Source: Limosilactobacillus frumenti DSM 13145
Lineage (GTDB): Bacteria; Bacillota; Bacilli; Lactobacillales; Lactobacillaceae
Reading direction: 5' to 3'
Assembly: GCF_001436045.1 (NCBI RefSeq)
Contig: NZ_AZER01000005.1
Span: 1 to 59,091 of the forward strand
Length of the DNA: 59,091 nucleotides
In this document: positions 8,431-16,087 of the stretch, in pieces
Position numbering within the stretch: position 1 is the first letter of the stretch
Layout: the number at the start of each line of letters is the position of its first letter
Program-made: the position numbers and the translations under genes
The notes under the pieces: model-generated
Told to the model about the DNA's origin: nothing
Databases searched by the model: none
Seen by the model: only the letters and a program-made list of their open reading frames with translations

Positions 8431-8443
8431 GAGGTTGTCTAAT

Positions 8444-8869
8444 ATGTCACTAACAACATTTTCAGTTACTGTCAATAGTACAGAACAACAGCATCGTTAT
8501 CAGGCTACGTCGGGTAGTAAATTCTCCATTACATTTGATGCTCCTCGTGCCCATGGTGGGACCAATACTGGCGTTACACCGATTGAAGGGTTATTAGAGG
8601 CATTAGGGGCCTGCGAATCAGTGGTAGCCGGTACTTTTCACCGTGCGCACCACTTCGACTTTAGTTCCCTCTATCTTGTCATTACAGGAACCCATAGTGA
8701 TAACCGACCAGGGATTGATGAGATCCATTTCACCACGCATTTTCGTTCCCCAAGTACTAAAAGTGAAATTACTAAATTCGCTGACTTTATGGATAAGACA
8801 TGTCCGGTTCATGATAATCTCACTAATGCTGTACCTATTAAAACTGTTGGGATTAAAGTCATCAAATAA
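8444..8869 (+). CDS. OsmC family peroxiredoxin-like protein
   Basis: The 141-residue protein retains both cysteines of the OsmC/Ohr family, Cys57 in ALGACESV and Cys120 in KTCPVHDNL, which in studied members reduce organic hydroperoxides with thiol cofactors. The start is the ATG behind AGGAGGT; an in-frame upstream ATG inside the previous gene has no such site. It forms a two-gene unit with the cysteine-less paralogue. Both belong to the same redox block as the flavoprotein reductase upstream. Confidence 0.85.
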   Translation: MSLTTFSVTVNSTEQQHRYQATSGSKFSITFDAPRAHGGTNTGVTPIEGLLEALGACESVVAGTFHRAHHFDFSSLYLVITGTHSDNRPGIDEIHFTTHFRSPSTKSEITKFADFMDKTCPVHDNLTNAVPIKTVGIKVIK

Positions 8870-8934
8870 TATGGCGGCCAAAGCCAAAAGTATCGAATAC
8901 TTATGGAAAGTTAGTTTTGATAATTGATTTGTTC

Positions 8935-8963
8935 TTTACAAAAAGTTAGTGAAGATTTATACT
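8935..8963 (+). promoter_or_regulatory. promoter of the FMN riboswitch RNA
   Basis: TTTACA and TATACT are separated by 17 bases and lie about 20 bases before the riboswitch, giving it its own strong sigma-A promoter. Confidence 0.7.
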
Positions 8964-8981
8964 TTAAGAAAATCAAATAGG

Positions 8982-9101
8982 ATTTCTTCGGGGCAGGGTG
9001 AAATTCCCAACCGACGGTAACAAGGAGTAACTTGGAGTCCGTGACCCGTTGATGTTGTAATCAACGGCTGAACCAGTGTAAGTCTGGATGGGAGAAGAAA
9101 T
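8982..9101 (+). ncRNA. FMN riboswitch (RFN element), without an evident target gene
   Basis: The hallmarks of the RFN element are all present in order: a closing stem ATTTCTTC (8982-8989) with GAAGAAAT (9094-9101), CGGGGCAGGGTGAAATTCCC, AACCGACGGT, GTCCGTGACCC, and CTGAACCAGTGTAAGTCTGG. Such elements bind FMN and control riboflavin synthesis or uptake genes. Here the next sequence is a nine-codon mini-ORF (9103-9129, RBS overlapping the riboswitch 3' strand) that is itself a small hairpin, and then terminators. No riboflavin gene follows, so the target was probably deleted. Confidence 0.93.
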
Positions 9102-9151
9102 AATGAATAGTATCAGTATCATACTATGATTGAGTAGATTTAAAATAGAAG

Positions 9152-9187
9152 CCCCGGATAGTAAGTAAGCTATCCGGGTTTAGTTTT
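9152..9187 (+). terminator. terminator downstream of the FMN riboswitch
   Basis: CCCGGATAG (9153-9161) pairs with CTATCCGGG (9170-9178), followed by TTTAGTTTT. It would end, perhaps conditionally, the riboswitch transcript. Confidence 0.75.
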
Positions 9188-9245
9188 AAAAACTATTTTA
9201 CCCTAACTTGAAATGATTTCGTTGAATAGACAAGTATAAGAAATA

Positions 9246-9302
9246 AAAGAATGACCTGTTATAACGTCATTTTGCAGTCGTTATAGCAGGTCGTTCTTTT
9301 AT
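9246..9302. terminator. long bidirectional terminator
   Basis: AAAGAATGACCTGTTATAACG pairs with the arm at 9279-9298 over about 20 bp with A and T tails on both sides. No gene now ends here, which supports a deletion next to the riboswitch. The stretch 9303-9505 holds no gene I can support. Confidence 0.75.
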
Positions 9303-9511
9303 ACTTAAATTTCATATGAATTAATTGTCAAGCTGTTGCGTAGTCCGGTACAGCGTCGACTTTGATGAATTGGCAAAATTAGTACAGCAATAGTACGGTG
9401 AGCTTTAGATTACTACAAGCTCATTGGTGCGTATCGTGTTCTAATCTAACTATTGATGAACCGCTTGCGTCCATAAAGCTAATTAACTATTAAGGGTACA
9501 ACGACTAGTTT

Positions 9512-9585
9512 TTGACATTGCTTGTCATTGTGCTTTTTTGTTGATTATGGTTATTCATATTATAATTATCAATGTTAACAACATT
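9512..9585 (+). promoter_or_regulatory. promoter and operator-like palindromes of the second TetR gene
   Basis: TGACA-TTGCT-TGTCA (9513-9527) and AATGTT-AAC-AACATT (9571-9585) are perfect inverted repeats, flanking a TATAAT box at 9561-9566. The second lies directly before the ribosome-binding site of the TetR gene, a normal place for autorepression. Confidence 0.45.
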
Positions 9586-9605
9586 CAAAGAGAGATGGAA
9601 TCTTA

Positions 9606-10157
9606 ATGACTGATGACCTGCGGGTAATGAGAACAAAAAGAGCAATTGAAATCGCCTTTGCTAGTCTGGTAAACGAAAAGGGATTTGCCAACGTCACTGT
9701 TAAGGAGATTGCTGAAAAAGCGATTATTAATCGTCAAACCTTCTATAACTATTACCAGGATAAATATGACCTGACCGAACAATTAAACGATAATTACCTC
9801 AGTTTATTTAATAAAATTATCGCTATCCGAACTAAAAATTTAAACGAGGATCAATCACTCCCTTTGTTGAGTGATTTGTATAAGAGAAAAGAGTTTAGTG
9901 TATTATGGGAATCTCGCGATACCATTACTGCGCTATTATCAATTCAATATGACCAAAACAGTTTTACCGTCCGTCTTCAAAAATCCTTCGTTGCTCAAAT
10001 TCAGAAACATTTAACGATTAAATTTACTAACCTTGATACTTCCGTTATTGGTAGCTTTTACATTGACATGATCCGTTTTATTGCCAAAAATAATACGAAA
10101 CCAACTGACCAGGATTTATCAAAACTACGTCAACTACTGGCTGTTTTCGTTAAGTAA
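9606..10157 (+). CDS. TetR/AcrR family transcriptional regulator
   Basis: This 183-residue protein carries a TetR helix-turn-helix (VTVKEIAEKAIINRQTFYNY, about 30-49) and a helical C-terminal domain with little conserved sequence, similar in build to lactobacillar TetR proteins with a TetR_C_7/8 type domain. AGAGATGG precedes the ATG. A small three-helix membrane protein gene follows in the same direction 228 bases later and may be its target. The ligand is unknown. Confidence 0.85.
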   Translation: MTDDLRVMRTKRAIEIAFASLVNEKGFANVTVKEIAEKAIINRQTFYNYYQDKYDLTEQLNDNYLSLFNKIIAIRTKNLNEDQSLPLLSDLYKRKEFSVLWESRDTITALLSIQYDQNSFTVRLQKSFVAQIQKHLTIKFTNLDTSVIGSFYIDMIRFIAKNNTKPTDQDLSKLRQLLAVFVK

Positions 10158-10291
10158 TTGAAAATTAGACACTTTATTTGGTTATGTCGAATACATCGAC
10201 TATTTTACTTAATGTGTATAATAAACGACATTTATTAGATTATTAACGATTGTTTCCCCATCAAGCAATCTAATATAGATGGTGTAGAGAG

Positions 10292-10327
10292 GTTAGTGGA
10301 AGTAGTTATGTTAGTGGAAGTAGTTAT
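10292..10327 (+). repeat. 18-bp perfect tandem duplication
   Basis: GTTAGTGGAAGTAGTTAT occurs twice head to tail. It lies in the 5' leader of the small membrane protein gene, about 60 bases before its start. It may be a recent slippage event or a doubled regulatory sequence. Confidence 0.8.
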
Positions 10328-10385
10328 TATGTTTCCTGTTACCGTTTTCTATCTCCTCTACAGATTGAATGAAGGAGGGACTACT

Positions 10386-10649
10386 ATGTTTCAAACTTTC
10401 TTTTGGATATTAGCCATTTGGTTCATTATTAACGTGATCTGGATGTGGTTCCAGCTTAATAATCAATCGCTGCAAAAGACGTTTGCTTGGGTAAATGTTG
10501 TTGCCGTAGTTATTGGTTTTTGGGTCTACTATGGTGTTACCCATGATGCGGGTGGAATTGCCCCATGGTTCTTAACAATGAACTGGGTTAACGTTGTTAT
10601 TGCTATTATTCAGTTTTACTTTGGTTACCGAAAAAGTAACTCTTTATAA
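10386..10649 (+). CDS. small membrane protein
   Basis: The 87-residue hydrophobic protein has three predicted membrane helices (about 3-20, 33-50 and 63-80) with Trp and Asn enrichment. The start is the ATG after AAGGAGGGA; the longer reading frame to 10296 lacks a good ribosome-binding site and crosses the tandem repeat. It follows a TetR regulator gene, so it may be a regulated membrane stress protein. I do not recognise the family. Confidence 0.7.
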   Translation: MFQTFFWILAIWFIINVIWMWFQLNNQSLQKTFAWVNVVAVVIGFWVYYGVTHDAGGIAPWFLTMNWVNVVIAIIQFYFGYRKSNSL

Positions 10650-10696
10650 TTTTCTACACTTTTTTGGTATCTTCCAACGGATATTGATGAATGTCA

Positions 10697-10730
10697 ACAC
10701 TCCTCACGTAAATGTGGGAGGTGTTTTTTA
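10697..10730 (+). terminator. terminator after the membrane protein gene
   Basis: ACACTCCTCAC and GTGGGAGGTGT form a stem around GTAAAT, followed by TTTTTTA. Confidence 0.8.
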
Positions 10731-10751
10731 CGTAAACAAACAATTAATACT

Positions 10752-11020
10752 TAAAAAGAAGAATTCTTGATTGGGAAACCCATAACAAGAACGCTTTAAA
10801 ACTTTGATTTTTCGATTAATCCCTTCAAGGGGACCGTTGTAAAAGTTAACTTTATTAATTACCGCTTTGAGATCGTTATTTGCGTAGCGATGGTTATGTC
10901 ATCTTGGTTTTAGTGGCTTGGTAATTACAAATCATTGACCTCAATCGTTGGCAGTCGCGCTTCATAATTGCCAGTGTAATATCTTGATAAGTTTGATGTA
11001 CAGATTGCAATGCTGACTTT
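10752..11020 (-). pseudogene. ISL3 family transposase remnant
   Basis: Read on the minus strand, 10895-10762 encodes a clear ISL3 transposase C-terminus (NNDLKAVINKVNFYNGPLEG continuing into NRKIKVLKRSCYGFPNQEFF). Sequence at about 11015-10905 encodes the preceding helical part (LQSVHQTYQDITLAIMKRD) in a different frame. There is no start, no catalytic core and at least one frameshift, so the element is dead. No terminal inverted repeats are evident. It marks past IS activity within the accessory block. Confidence 0.8.
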
Positions 11021-11133
11021 GGTTAGCGCCTTTTTTCGTTTAAATTATTTTTTTGTGTAGTCATTAATTACTCTCCGATCGTGGGTCCAATCTTGGTACC
11101 ATAAAGTAAATCTTGAAAAGGGAGTAGATGGTA

Positions 11134-11280
11134 ATGACTACTAAGAATGAAAAGAAGGAATTAGTTGTCGTTCAGCATATTTTTGATCTGGACAACCAGT
11201 ATGAAACATTGTTTCATGCATCCAAGGATGTCGTTAATCGGTGGTTCGATTCTCGCACAGATATATCGGTTGCCAACTGA
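11134..11280 (+). CDS. possible 48-residue orphan protein or gene fragment
   Basis: An ATG behind GGGAGT opens a 48-codon frame, charged and non-repetitive, with KKELVVVQHIFDLDNQYETL in the middle. I do not recognise it and there is no close neighbour gene. It may be the 5' stub of a gene truncated by the rearrangements that left the ISL3 remnant beside it. Sequence from 11281 to about 11426 holds no intact gene. Confidence 0.3.
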   Translation: MTTKNEKKELVVVQHIFDLDNQYETLFHASKDVVNRWFDSRTDISVAN

Positions 11281-11426
11281 GTCAATGAAGCTATTTGATA
11301 ATATTATATTTGGTGTGGCACACATCTTACTGAATGATAATGGTGGTTGTCAACCACAAATAGAGTTCAACAAGGAGTACAGAACAAGGTGGAAGAAGTT
11401 GCACCAACAATCACCTTTATGGGAAA

Positions 11427-11660
11427 CGTTGGCATTGATAAGTTATATATATTAATCTTTGATATATCAACAATTTTACGAAGATATATCGAGGATTCTT
11501 TTTTTATTAAGGAATATGATACACAGAAAAAGTGGGCATGAGTTTGCCTCAATAAGAGGTTGTATACGTTCATTACTGCTTAATTTAGCCTAAAAGAACC
11601 ATTGCTAAAAAGTGCTAAACAGGTTTTCTATTAACCATAAGGAACATGATAATGGCGGTG
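11427..11660. repeat. island-boundary-like segment, copy B
   Basis: CGTTGGCATT, an AT-rich stretch, the TTGATATATCAAC hairpin with its TATATC return arm and T-run, then TACACAGAAAAA, GGGCATGAG, GTTGTATACG and AACATGATAATGGC follow the same order as 351-600, which starts at the 3' end of tRNA-Thr (AGTTGGCATT). The likeness is strong over the first 80 bases and patchy later. The hairpin at about 11452-11496 can act as a terminator. No gene is visible between 11461 and the T-box leader. Confidence 0.55.
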
Positions 11661-11774
11661 TAAATTTATGATAATTAGTTACTAGTGAAGAAATTAAAGT
11701 TAAACATTTTTAATTTTAGTCTTGCCATTTTCTAATTATCCTGTTATTATAATTCCAACAATTAAATCAGTTAA

Positions 11775-12034
11775 CAAACGCAAGCATCAATGGAGTAAAG
11801 TTTTAGCCTTACCACAGAAAGTGTCAGATAATGAGATGGCATTAAGACTAAAACGAGAAAGATTTTTGCTGAAGAAGACGCTTTTCGAGGCGTCATGGTA
11901 GCACCCATTATCATGTGCGGCGTATCGTTCTTTGAACTGTACGTAATAAGGAGTCAATTGTGAAATTGGCTTAAATTAAGGTGGTACCACGTTAAACGTC
12001 CTTTGCTCGGTCACGAGCAGGGACGTTTTTTTTG
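11775..12034 (+). ncRNA. T-box leader with terminator
   Basis: The canonical T-box sequence AAGGTGGTACCACG occurs at 11978-11991 and is followed by an intrinsic terminator (ACGTCC..GCTCG with CGAGC..GGACGT, 11996-12026, then eight T). A stem I can be drawn with GCAAGCATC pairing GATTTTTGC and GTTTTAG pairing CTAAAAC, flanking an AGTA motif. UGGU in the T-box would pair an ACCA tRNA end (discriminator A). Uncharged tRNA would therefore switch on the downstream reductase gene. I could not assign the specifier codon with confidence. A TATAAT box at 11748-11753 marks the promoter. Confidence 0.9.
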
Positions 12035-12059
12035 TTAGCTAAAAAGGAGAGTGAAGGTT

Positions 12060-13019
12060 ATGAAGTATGGAATGATTGGTGCAGGTGCGATGGGTTATCG
12101 GTATGGAGTAATGCTTCAGGAAAACGCAGGTGTACAGGTGGACTTTATTGATACCTGGAAACCTAACGTTGAAAAGGTTCGTGAACAGGGCGGCGTTTCG
12201 GTAGCACGTGACCATCATGATCGTCATATTGTGCCTATTAATATTTTCTATCCAGAGGAATATCATGGTCATCCAGATGTGTGGATCATTTTTAAAAAGC
12301 AAATGCAACTTGAAGAAGAGTTGAAACGTGATAGTGAAGCCGGACTCTTTCACGATGACCAATACGTCTTTTCTGCAATGAATGGGATGGGGCATTTTGA
12401 AAAAATCAATCAGTACTTTGCTAAAGATAAGATTATTTGTGGGACGGCAATGATAGCGACTCGTCTTGACGCACCAGCCAATGTGGACTTTATGGGTCCC
12501 GTTAATTCAGAAGTAATGCATATGGCGCGATATAATAACCAGGAGCCAGACGAAGTTACGCAAGGCATTTTCGATGATTTTAAAAAGGCTAAGCTGGGTC
12601 CAGTGTTTACTACTAACTGGCAAGGAATGTGTATGTCCAAGGTCGTCTTCAATGCAGTTTGTAATACCTTGTGTACGATGTTTGAAATGCAGATGGGACA
12701 ATTTATTGAATATCCGGGTGTTCCAGAGATGGCCCGGCAACTTTTTAATGAAGCATTTGATGCGTGTGAACGAGCAGGAATTTATCTAATTGAAACTCGG
12801 GAGGAAGAAGTTGCTTCAGTTACCACAATTAGTAAGGCTTATAAGTACCATTATCCATCAATGTATCAAGACTTTTCGAAGGGACGGCCAACGGAAGTTG
12901 ATTACATAAACGGTTATATTGCCAAAATCGGGCGTGAACATGATTATATTTGTCGTACTCATGAGTTTTTGGTACACGAAGTTCATATGGCAGAGCTAAT
13001 GCGTAAATACCATAATTAA
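12060..13019 (+). CDS. ketopantoate reductase family protein (ApbA/PanE)
   Basis: This 319-residue NADPH-dependent oxidoreductase has the GAGAMG nucleotide motif at residues 7-12, the catalytic-type Lys194 in MSKVVFNAVCNTL, and a C-terminal helical domain with PSMYQDFSKGRPTEVDYING, all standard for 2-dehydropantoate 2-reductases. The T-box control is unusual for pantothenate synthesis and fits better an enzyme reducing branched-chain 2-keto acids, as described for a lactococcal PanE homologue. The ATG at 12060 sits 10 bases after AGGAG; a GTG at 12051 is too close to it. Confidence 0.85.
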   Translation: MKYGMIGAGAMGYRYGVMLQENAGVQVDFIDTWKPNVEKVREQGGVSVARDHHDRHIVPINIFYPEEYHGHPDVWIIFKKQMQLEEELKRDSEAGLFHDDQYVFSAMNGMGHFEKINQYFAKDKIICGTAMIATRLDAPANVDFMGPVNSEVMHMARYNNQEPDEVTQGIFDDFKKAKLGPVFTTNWQGMCMSKVVFNAVCNTLCTMFEMQMGQFIEYPGVPEMARQLFNEAFDACERAGIYLIETREEEVASVTTISKAYKYHYPSMYQDFSKGRPTEVDYINGYIAKIGREHDYICRTHEFLVHEVHMAELMRKYHN

Positions 13020-13131
13020 GTTAATAAATTGTATTAAATTAGGATATTATTTTATCGACATTCTATATTTACAAGCTGGTCATTTAGATGTTAAATTTGG
13101 TAAAACTATTATAACGATGTGCTGGATGAAC

Positions 13132-13167
13132 AAAAAAGCTACTCACTTTCGTTGTGAGTAGCTTTTT
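13132..13167. terminator. bidirectional terminator
   Basis: AAAAAGCTACTCAC pairs with GTGAGTAGCTTTTT around a short loop. It serves the convergent flavodoxin gene and possibly the reductase gene. Confidence 0.85.
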
Positions 13168-13173
13168 GACCGT

Positions 13174-13662
13174 TTAGTTAAAATTTAATGATGAAACCCA
13201 ATCTTTTAACGCTGATTGAGAGTTAAGAACATTTCCTTGTTTAAGATCAACGTCGTAATGATTTTCTTTGATAGTCCGCGCAATGTTAGATTGAGCGCGA
13301 TCATATCCGGTACTGCTTGAAGTACCAAATGTTGCCAGGTGTTTGCCATTTAGATTAAGCTTGTCAATCGTATCAGCAATCAAACGTGGTGGAATTCCCC
13401 ACCAGATTGGGTGGCCGATAACAACATTGTCATATCCACTAATATCTGGTAAATCGTTTTGCACAGGAACTCGCCCATCGTGTTCTTGCTTTTGTTCCAC
13501 CGTTGCCCGTGTTGATTCGTCATGCCAGTTCAAGTCTTCACTGGTGTATGGTTTAACCGGGTGAATTTCAGCTATATCAGCATTGAGTAACCGTGCTACT
13601 TGTTGAGCTGCTCGCTTTGTCGTACCAGTTGCGGAAAAGTAGAGGACGATTGTCTTTGCCAT
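13174..13662 (-). CDS. flavodoxin family protein
   Basis: The 162-residue protein begins with the FMN-phosphate loop FSATGTTKRAA (8-18) and contains the GHPIWWGIPPR loop (about 84-94) and a GTSSSTGYDRA loop that would cradle the isoalloxazine, as in flavodoxin_4 family proteins of lactobacilli. It is probably an FMN-binding electron carrier or quinone-reductase-like enzyme in the cytosol. The start used is the ATG behind GAGGAGG; a longer frame begins upstream of that site. It stands alone, convergent with the reductase gene. Confidence 0.88.
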   Translation of the reverse strand: MAKTIVLYFSATGTTKRAAQQVARLLNADIAEIHPVKPYTSEDLNWHDESTRATVEQKQEHDGRVPVQNDLPDISGYDNVVIGHPIWWGIPPRLIADTIDKLNLNGKHLATFGTSSSTGYDRAQSNIARTIKENHYDVDLKQGNVLNSQSALKDWVSSLNFN

Positions 13663-13819
13663 ATTACGAAGCCTCCTCATTAACTTACTTTCAATTAGTA
13701 TTATAGTTGAAAGTTGTTACTTTAGTAAGTAATACTACCTAATGATTGAATGAGAATCGTCCAAATAAATATTGGCAACAGTAATTAGTCATGATATAAT
13801 TAATTTCGTTGATAATTAT

Positions 13820-13892
13820 TCCGGCATAGCTCAGTTGGTAGAGCACCTGACTGTTAATCAGGTTGTCGTCAGTTCGAGTCTGACTGCCGGAG
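13820..13892 (+). tRNA. tRNA-Asn (anticodon GTT), second copy
   Basis: The 73-base gene is identical to the tRNA-Asn at 62-134, but the flanks differ. It has its own promoter, TTGGCA (13772-13777), 17 bases, TATAAT (13795-13800). A terminator (GTCAGCC with GGCTGGC, 13905-13923, then a T-run) follows. The two copies are direct repeats bounding 13.7 kb of mostly accessory DNA. Confidence 0.97.
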
Positions 13893-13904
13893 TTGTTGCT
13901 ACAA

Positions 13905-13930
13905 GTCAGCCGTTATGGCTGGCTTTTTTG
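13905..13930 (+). terminator. terminator after tRNA-Asn 2
   Basis: GTCAGCC and GGCTGGC form a stem around GTTAT, followed by six T. Apart from the dtpT promoter at 14048-14076, nothing else is visible up to 14165. Confidence 0.8.
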
Positions 13931-14047
13931 TTGTGATAGAATACATAAAAATGAAAGAAAATTAATCAATTATTGCCAGATCATTTAATAAATAAAGTCT
14001 GACGCCAGGACAAAGCAGCTATAATGGTCCACTGATTTAAAAATAAA

Positions 14048-14076
14048 TTGACGAAGTCCTTTTTCACGCCTATAAT
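14048..14076 (+). promoter_or_regulatory. promoter of dtpT
   Basis: TTGACG and TATAAT are exactly 17 bases apart, about 90 bases before the dtpT start, leaving an untranslated leader of roughly 80 bases. Confidence 0.75.
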
Positions 14077-14165
14077 GAGGGTATTCTGAAATTTTTATGT
14101 GAGATTTACTTATTTCAAAAGCCAATCGTTCATAATAATCTTATTAAGCGGGGGAATAATACCTA

Positions 14166-15662
14166 ATGGATAAAGAAAAGAAATTAGATACAGCCTTCTT
14201 CGGACAACCGCGGGGCTTATCGACGCTGTTCTTCACTGAAATGTGGGAACGGTTTAGTTACTACGGGATGCGTGCCATCCTTCTGTTCTACATGTACTAT
14301 GCGGTAACTAAGGGTGGATTAGGAATGAACCAATCCACGGCCGCTTCAATCATGGCCATTTATGGTTCATTAGTTTACTTGGCAACTGTTGTTGGTGGGT
14401 GGCTTTCTGACCGTGTTTGGGGTTCACGGAAGACAGTGTTTATTGGTGGTGTCTTGATTATGTTCGGACACATTGCCTTGTCACTGCCATTCGGTGTGAG
14501 TGCCTTATATGTATCGATTGCCTTAATTGTTTGTGGTACCGGTATGTTAAAGCCGAACGTATCAGAAATGGTTGGTGGCCTGTACAGTGAAGAAGATAAG
14601 CGACGGGACTCTGGTTTCAGTATGTTTGTCTTCGGTATTAACTTAGGGGCTGCCGTTGCACCATGGGCAGTACCATGGGCTGCCAATGGATTTGGCTTCC
14701 ACTTGTTTGGAAGTGGGATGAACTTCCACGCCGGGTTCTCACTAGCTGCTATTGGAATGTTCTTCGGATTACTCCAGTACTCGTTAGATGGACGCAAGTA
14801 CTTATCTAAAGATAGCCTTTATCCTAATGACCCGATTGATAAAGAATCATTACGTCCCGTTATCATTTGGACGATTGTTGGGTTAGCGGTCTTAGTTGTT
14901 GTTCTTGGTTTATTAGCAGCAATGGGCCAATTAAACATTACCAACATCATCAACATCATTACTGTAATTGCAATTGCATTGCCAATCTACTACTTCATTA
15001 TGATGTTGAACTCCAAGAAAGTTACTAAGATTGAAAAGTCACGTGTACTGGCTTACATTCCATTATTCATTGCCGCAGCTATTTTCTGGGCAATTGAAGA
15101 ATCCGGTTCAGTTGTGCTGGCTTTGTTCGCTGAACAACGGACTGTTTTGCATATTGGTGGTTGGCACTTTGCCGCAGCTAACTTCCAGACCTTGAACCCA
15201 TTGTTCATCATGATTTTGACACCAGTGTTTGTCGCCCTTTGGGATCACTGGAAGGGTCAGCCAAGTGCACCTGGTAAATTCTCAGCCGGTTTAGTATTTG
15301 CTGGTTTATCATATATTTTAATGGCATTGCCAGGTATGTTCTATGGAACTGCTGGTCGTGTTAGTCCATTCTGGCTAGTTGGTTCTTGGTTCATTGTGGA
15401 AATCGGTGAAATGCTTGTTTCCCCAATTGGCTTGTCTGTCACTACTAAGTTGGCACCAAAAGCCTTTAAGTCCCAGATGATGAGTATGTGGTTCTTAGCT
15501 GACTCCGCTGGTCAAGCGGTCAATGCTCAAATTGTTAAGTACTACTCAACTGCTAATGAAGTACCATACTTCTTGGCTGTTGGTCTGGTAAGTATCGTCT
15601 TCGGTGTCATCCTGGTCTTCTTTGTTAAGAAGATCCATGGATTGATGGATGGCGTTGATTAA
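14166..15662 (+). CDS. dtpT: di-/tripeptide:proton symporter (POT family)
   Basis: The 498-residue integral membrane protein has the POT/PTR signature FFTEMWERFSYYGMRAIL (20-37), with the ExxERFxYYG motif that couples proton and peptide binding, and about 14 hydrophobic helices. Its length and the second family motif region near GTGMLKPNVSEMVGGLY fit DtpT of lactic acid bacteria, which imports di- and tripeptides for the intracellular peptidases. It is a single-gene transcript with its own promoter and a terminator right after the stop. Confidence 0.95.
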   Translation: MDKEKKLDTAFFGQPRGLSTLFFTEMWERFSYYGMRAILLFYMYYAVTKGGLGMNQSTAASIMAIYGSLVYLATVVGGWLSDRVWGSRKTVFIGGVLIMFGHIALSLPFGVSALYVSIALIVCGTGMLKPNVSEMVGGLYSEEDKRRDSGFSMFVFGINLGAAVAPWAVPWAANGFGFHLFGSGMNFHAGFSLAAIGMFFGLLQYSLDGRKYLSKDSLYPNDPIDKESLRPVIIWTIVGLAVLVVVLGLLAAMGQLNITNIINIITVIAIALPIYYFIMMLNSKKVTKIEKSRVLAYIPLFIAAAIFWAIEESGSVVLALFAEQRTVLHIGGWHFAAANFQTLNPLFIMILTPVFVALWDHWKGQPSAPGKFSAGLVFAGLSYILMALPGMFYGTAGRVSPFWLVGSWFIVEIGEMLVSPIGLSVTTKLAPKAFKSQMMSMWFLADSAGQAVNAQIVKYYSTANEVPYFLAVGLVSIVFGVILVFFVKKIHGLMDGVD

Positions 15663-15670
15663 TATCAATC

Positions 15671-15703
15671 AAAGAGGTTGGAAAAAATTCCAGCCTCTTT
15701 TTC
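15671..15703 (+). terminator. terminator of dtpT
   Basis: AAAGAGGTTGGAA pairs with TTCCAGCCTCTTT and is followed by TT, within ten bases of the dtpT stop. Confidence 0.85.
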
Positions 15704-15858
15704 ATTTAGTGAAAATGAAATCCAAATAATAATTAGGAATAATGAAAAATAATTTTGAGATCAAAATTTTTGCAAATTAATTTAAAAAAGGACTTGCATT
15801 TTATTATGAGATTCGATATTATAATAAACGTTGATTGTTAAGAGACATCAACCTTGAT

Positions 15859-15941
15859 GGAGGAGTAGCGAAGTCTGGCTAAACGCGATGGACCGTAAAT
15901 CCATTCCTTCGGGTTCGGTGGTTCGAATCCACTCTCCTCCA
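15859..15941 (+). tRNA. tRNA-Tyr (anticodon GTA)
   Basis: Acceptor GGAGGAG pairs with CTCCTCC; the anticodon loop CCGTAAA gives GTA. The long variable arm is as expected for bacterial tRNA-Tyr. A promoter, TTGCAT (15794-15799), 17 bases, TATTAT (15817-15822), serves this gene and tRNA-Gln. Confidence 0.96.
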
Positions 15942-15952
15942 CTTTTTATTAT

Positions 15953-16024
15953 TGGGCTATAGCCAAGCGGTAAGGCAACGGTTTTTGGTACCGTCATGCG
16001 CTGGTTCGAATCCAGCTAGCCCAA
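15953..16024 (+). tRNA. tRNA-Gln (anticodon TTG)
   Basis: Acceptor TGGGCTA pairs with TAGCCCA, and the anticodon loop TTTTGGT gives TTG. It lies 11 bases after tRNA-Tyr and is cotranscribed with it. Confidence 0.96.
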
Positions 16025-16030
16025 CTGTGA

Positions 16031-16059
16031 AACCGTCAACTGTTGGTTGGCGGTTTTTT
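16031..16059 (+). terminator. terminator of the tRNA-Tyr/Gln unit
   Basis: AACCGTCAAC pairs with GTTGGCGGTT, followed by TTTT, just before the ribosome-binding site of the next gene. Confidence 0.75.
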
Positions 16060-16087
16060 GTTACCAAAAATTAGGGGAGCGAACGGT

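Noticed and set aside
9303-9505. Possible gene remnant between the riboswitch terminators and the TetR gene
   Set aside because: Some frames look coding for short stretches but contain several stops, and no family could be recognised.
11165-11541. Two overlapping frames of 96 and 64 codons
   Set aside because: Neither has a ribosome-binding site or recognisable motif, and both run into the repeat copy B with its hairpin.
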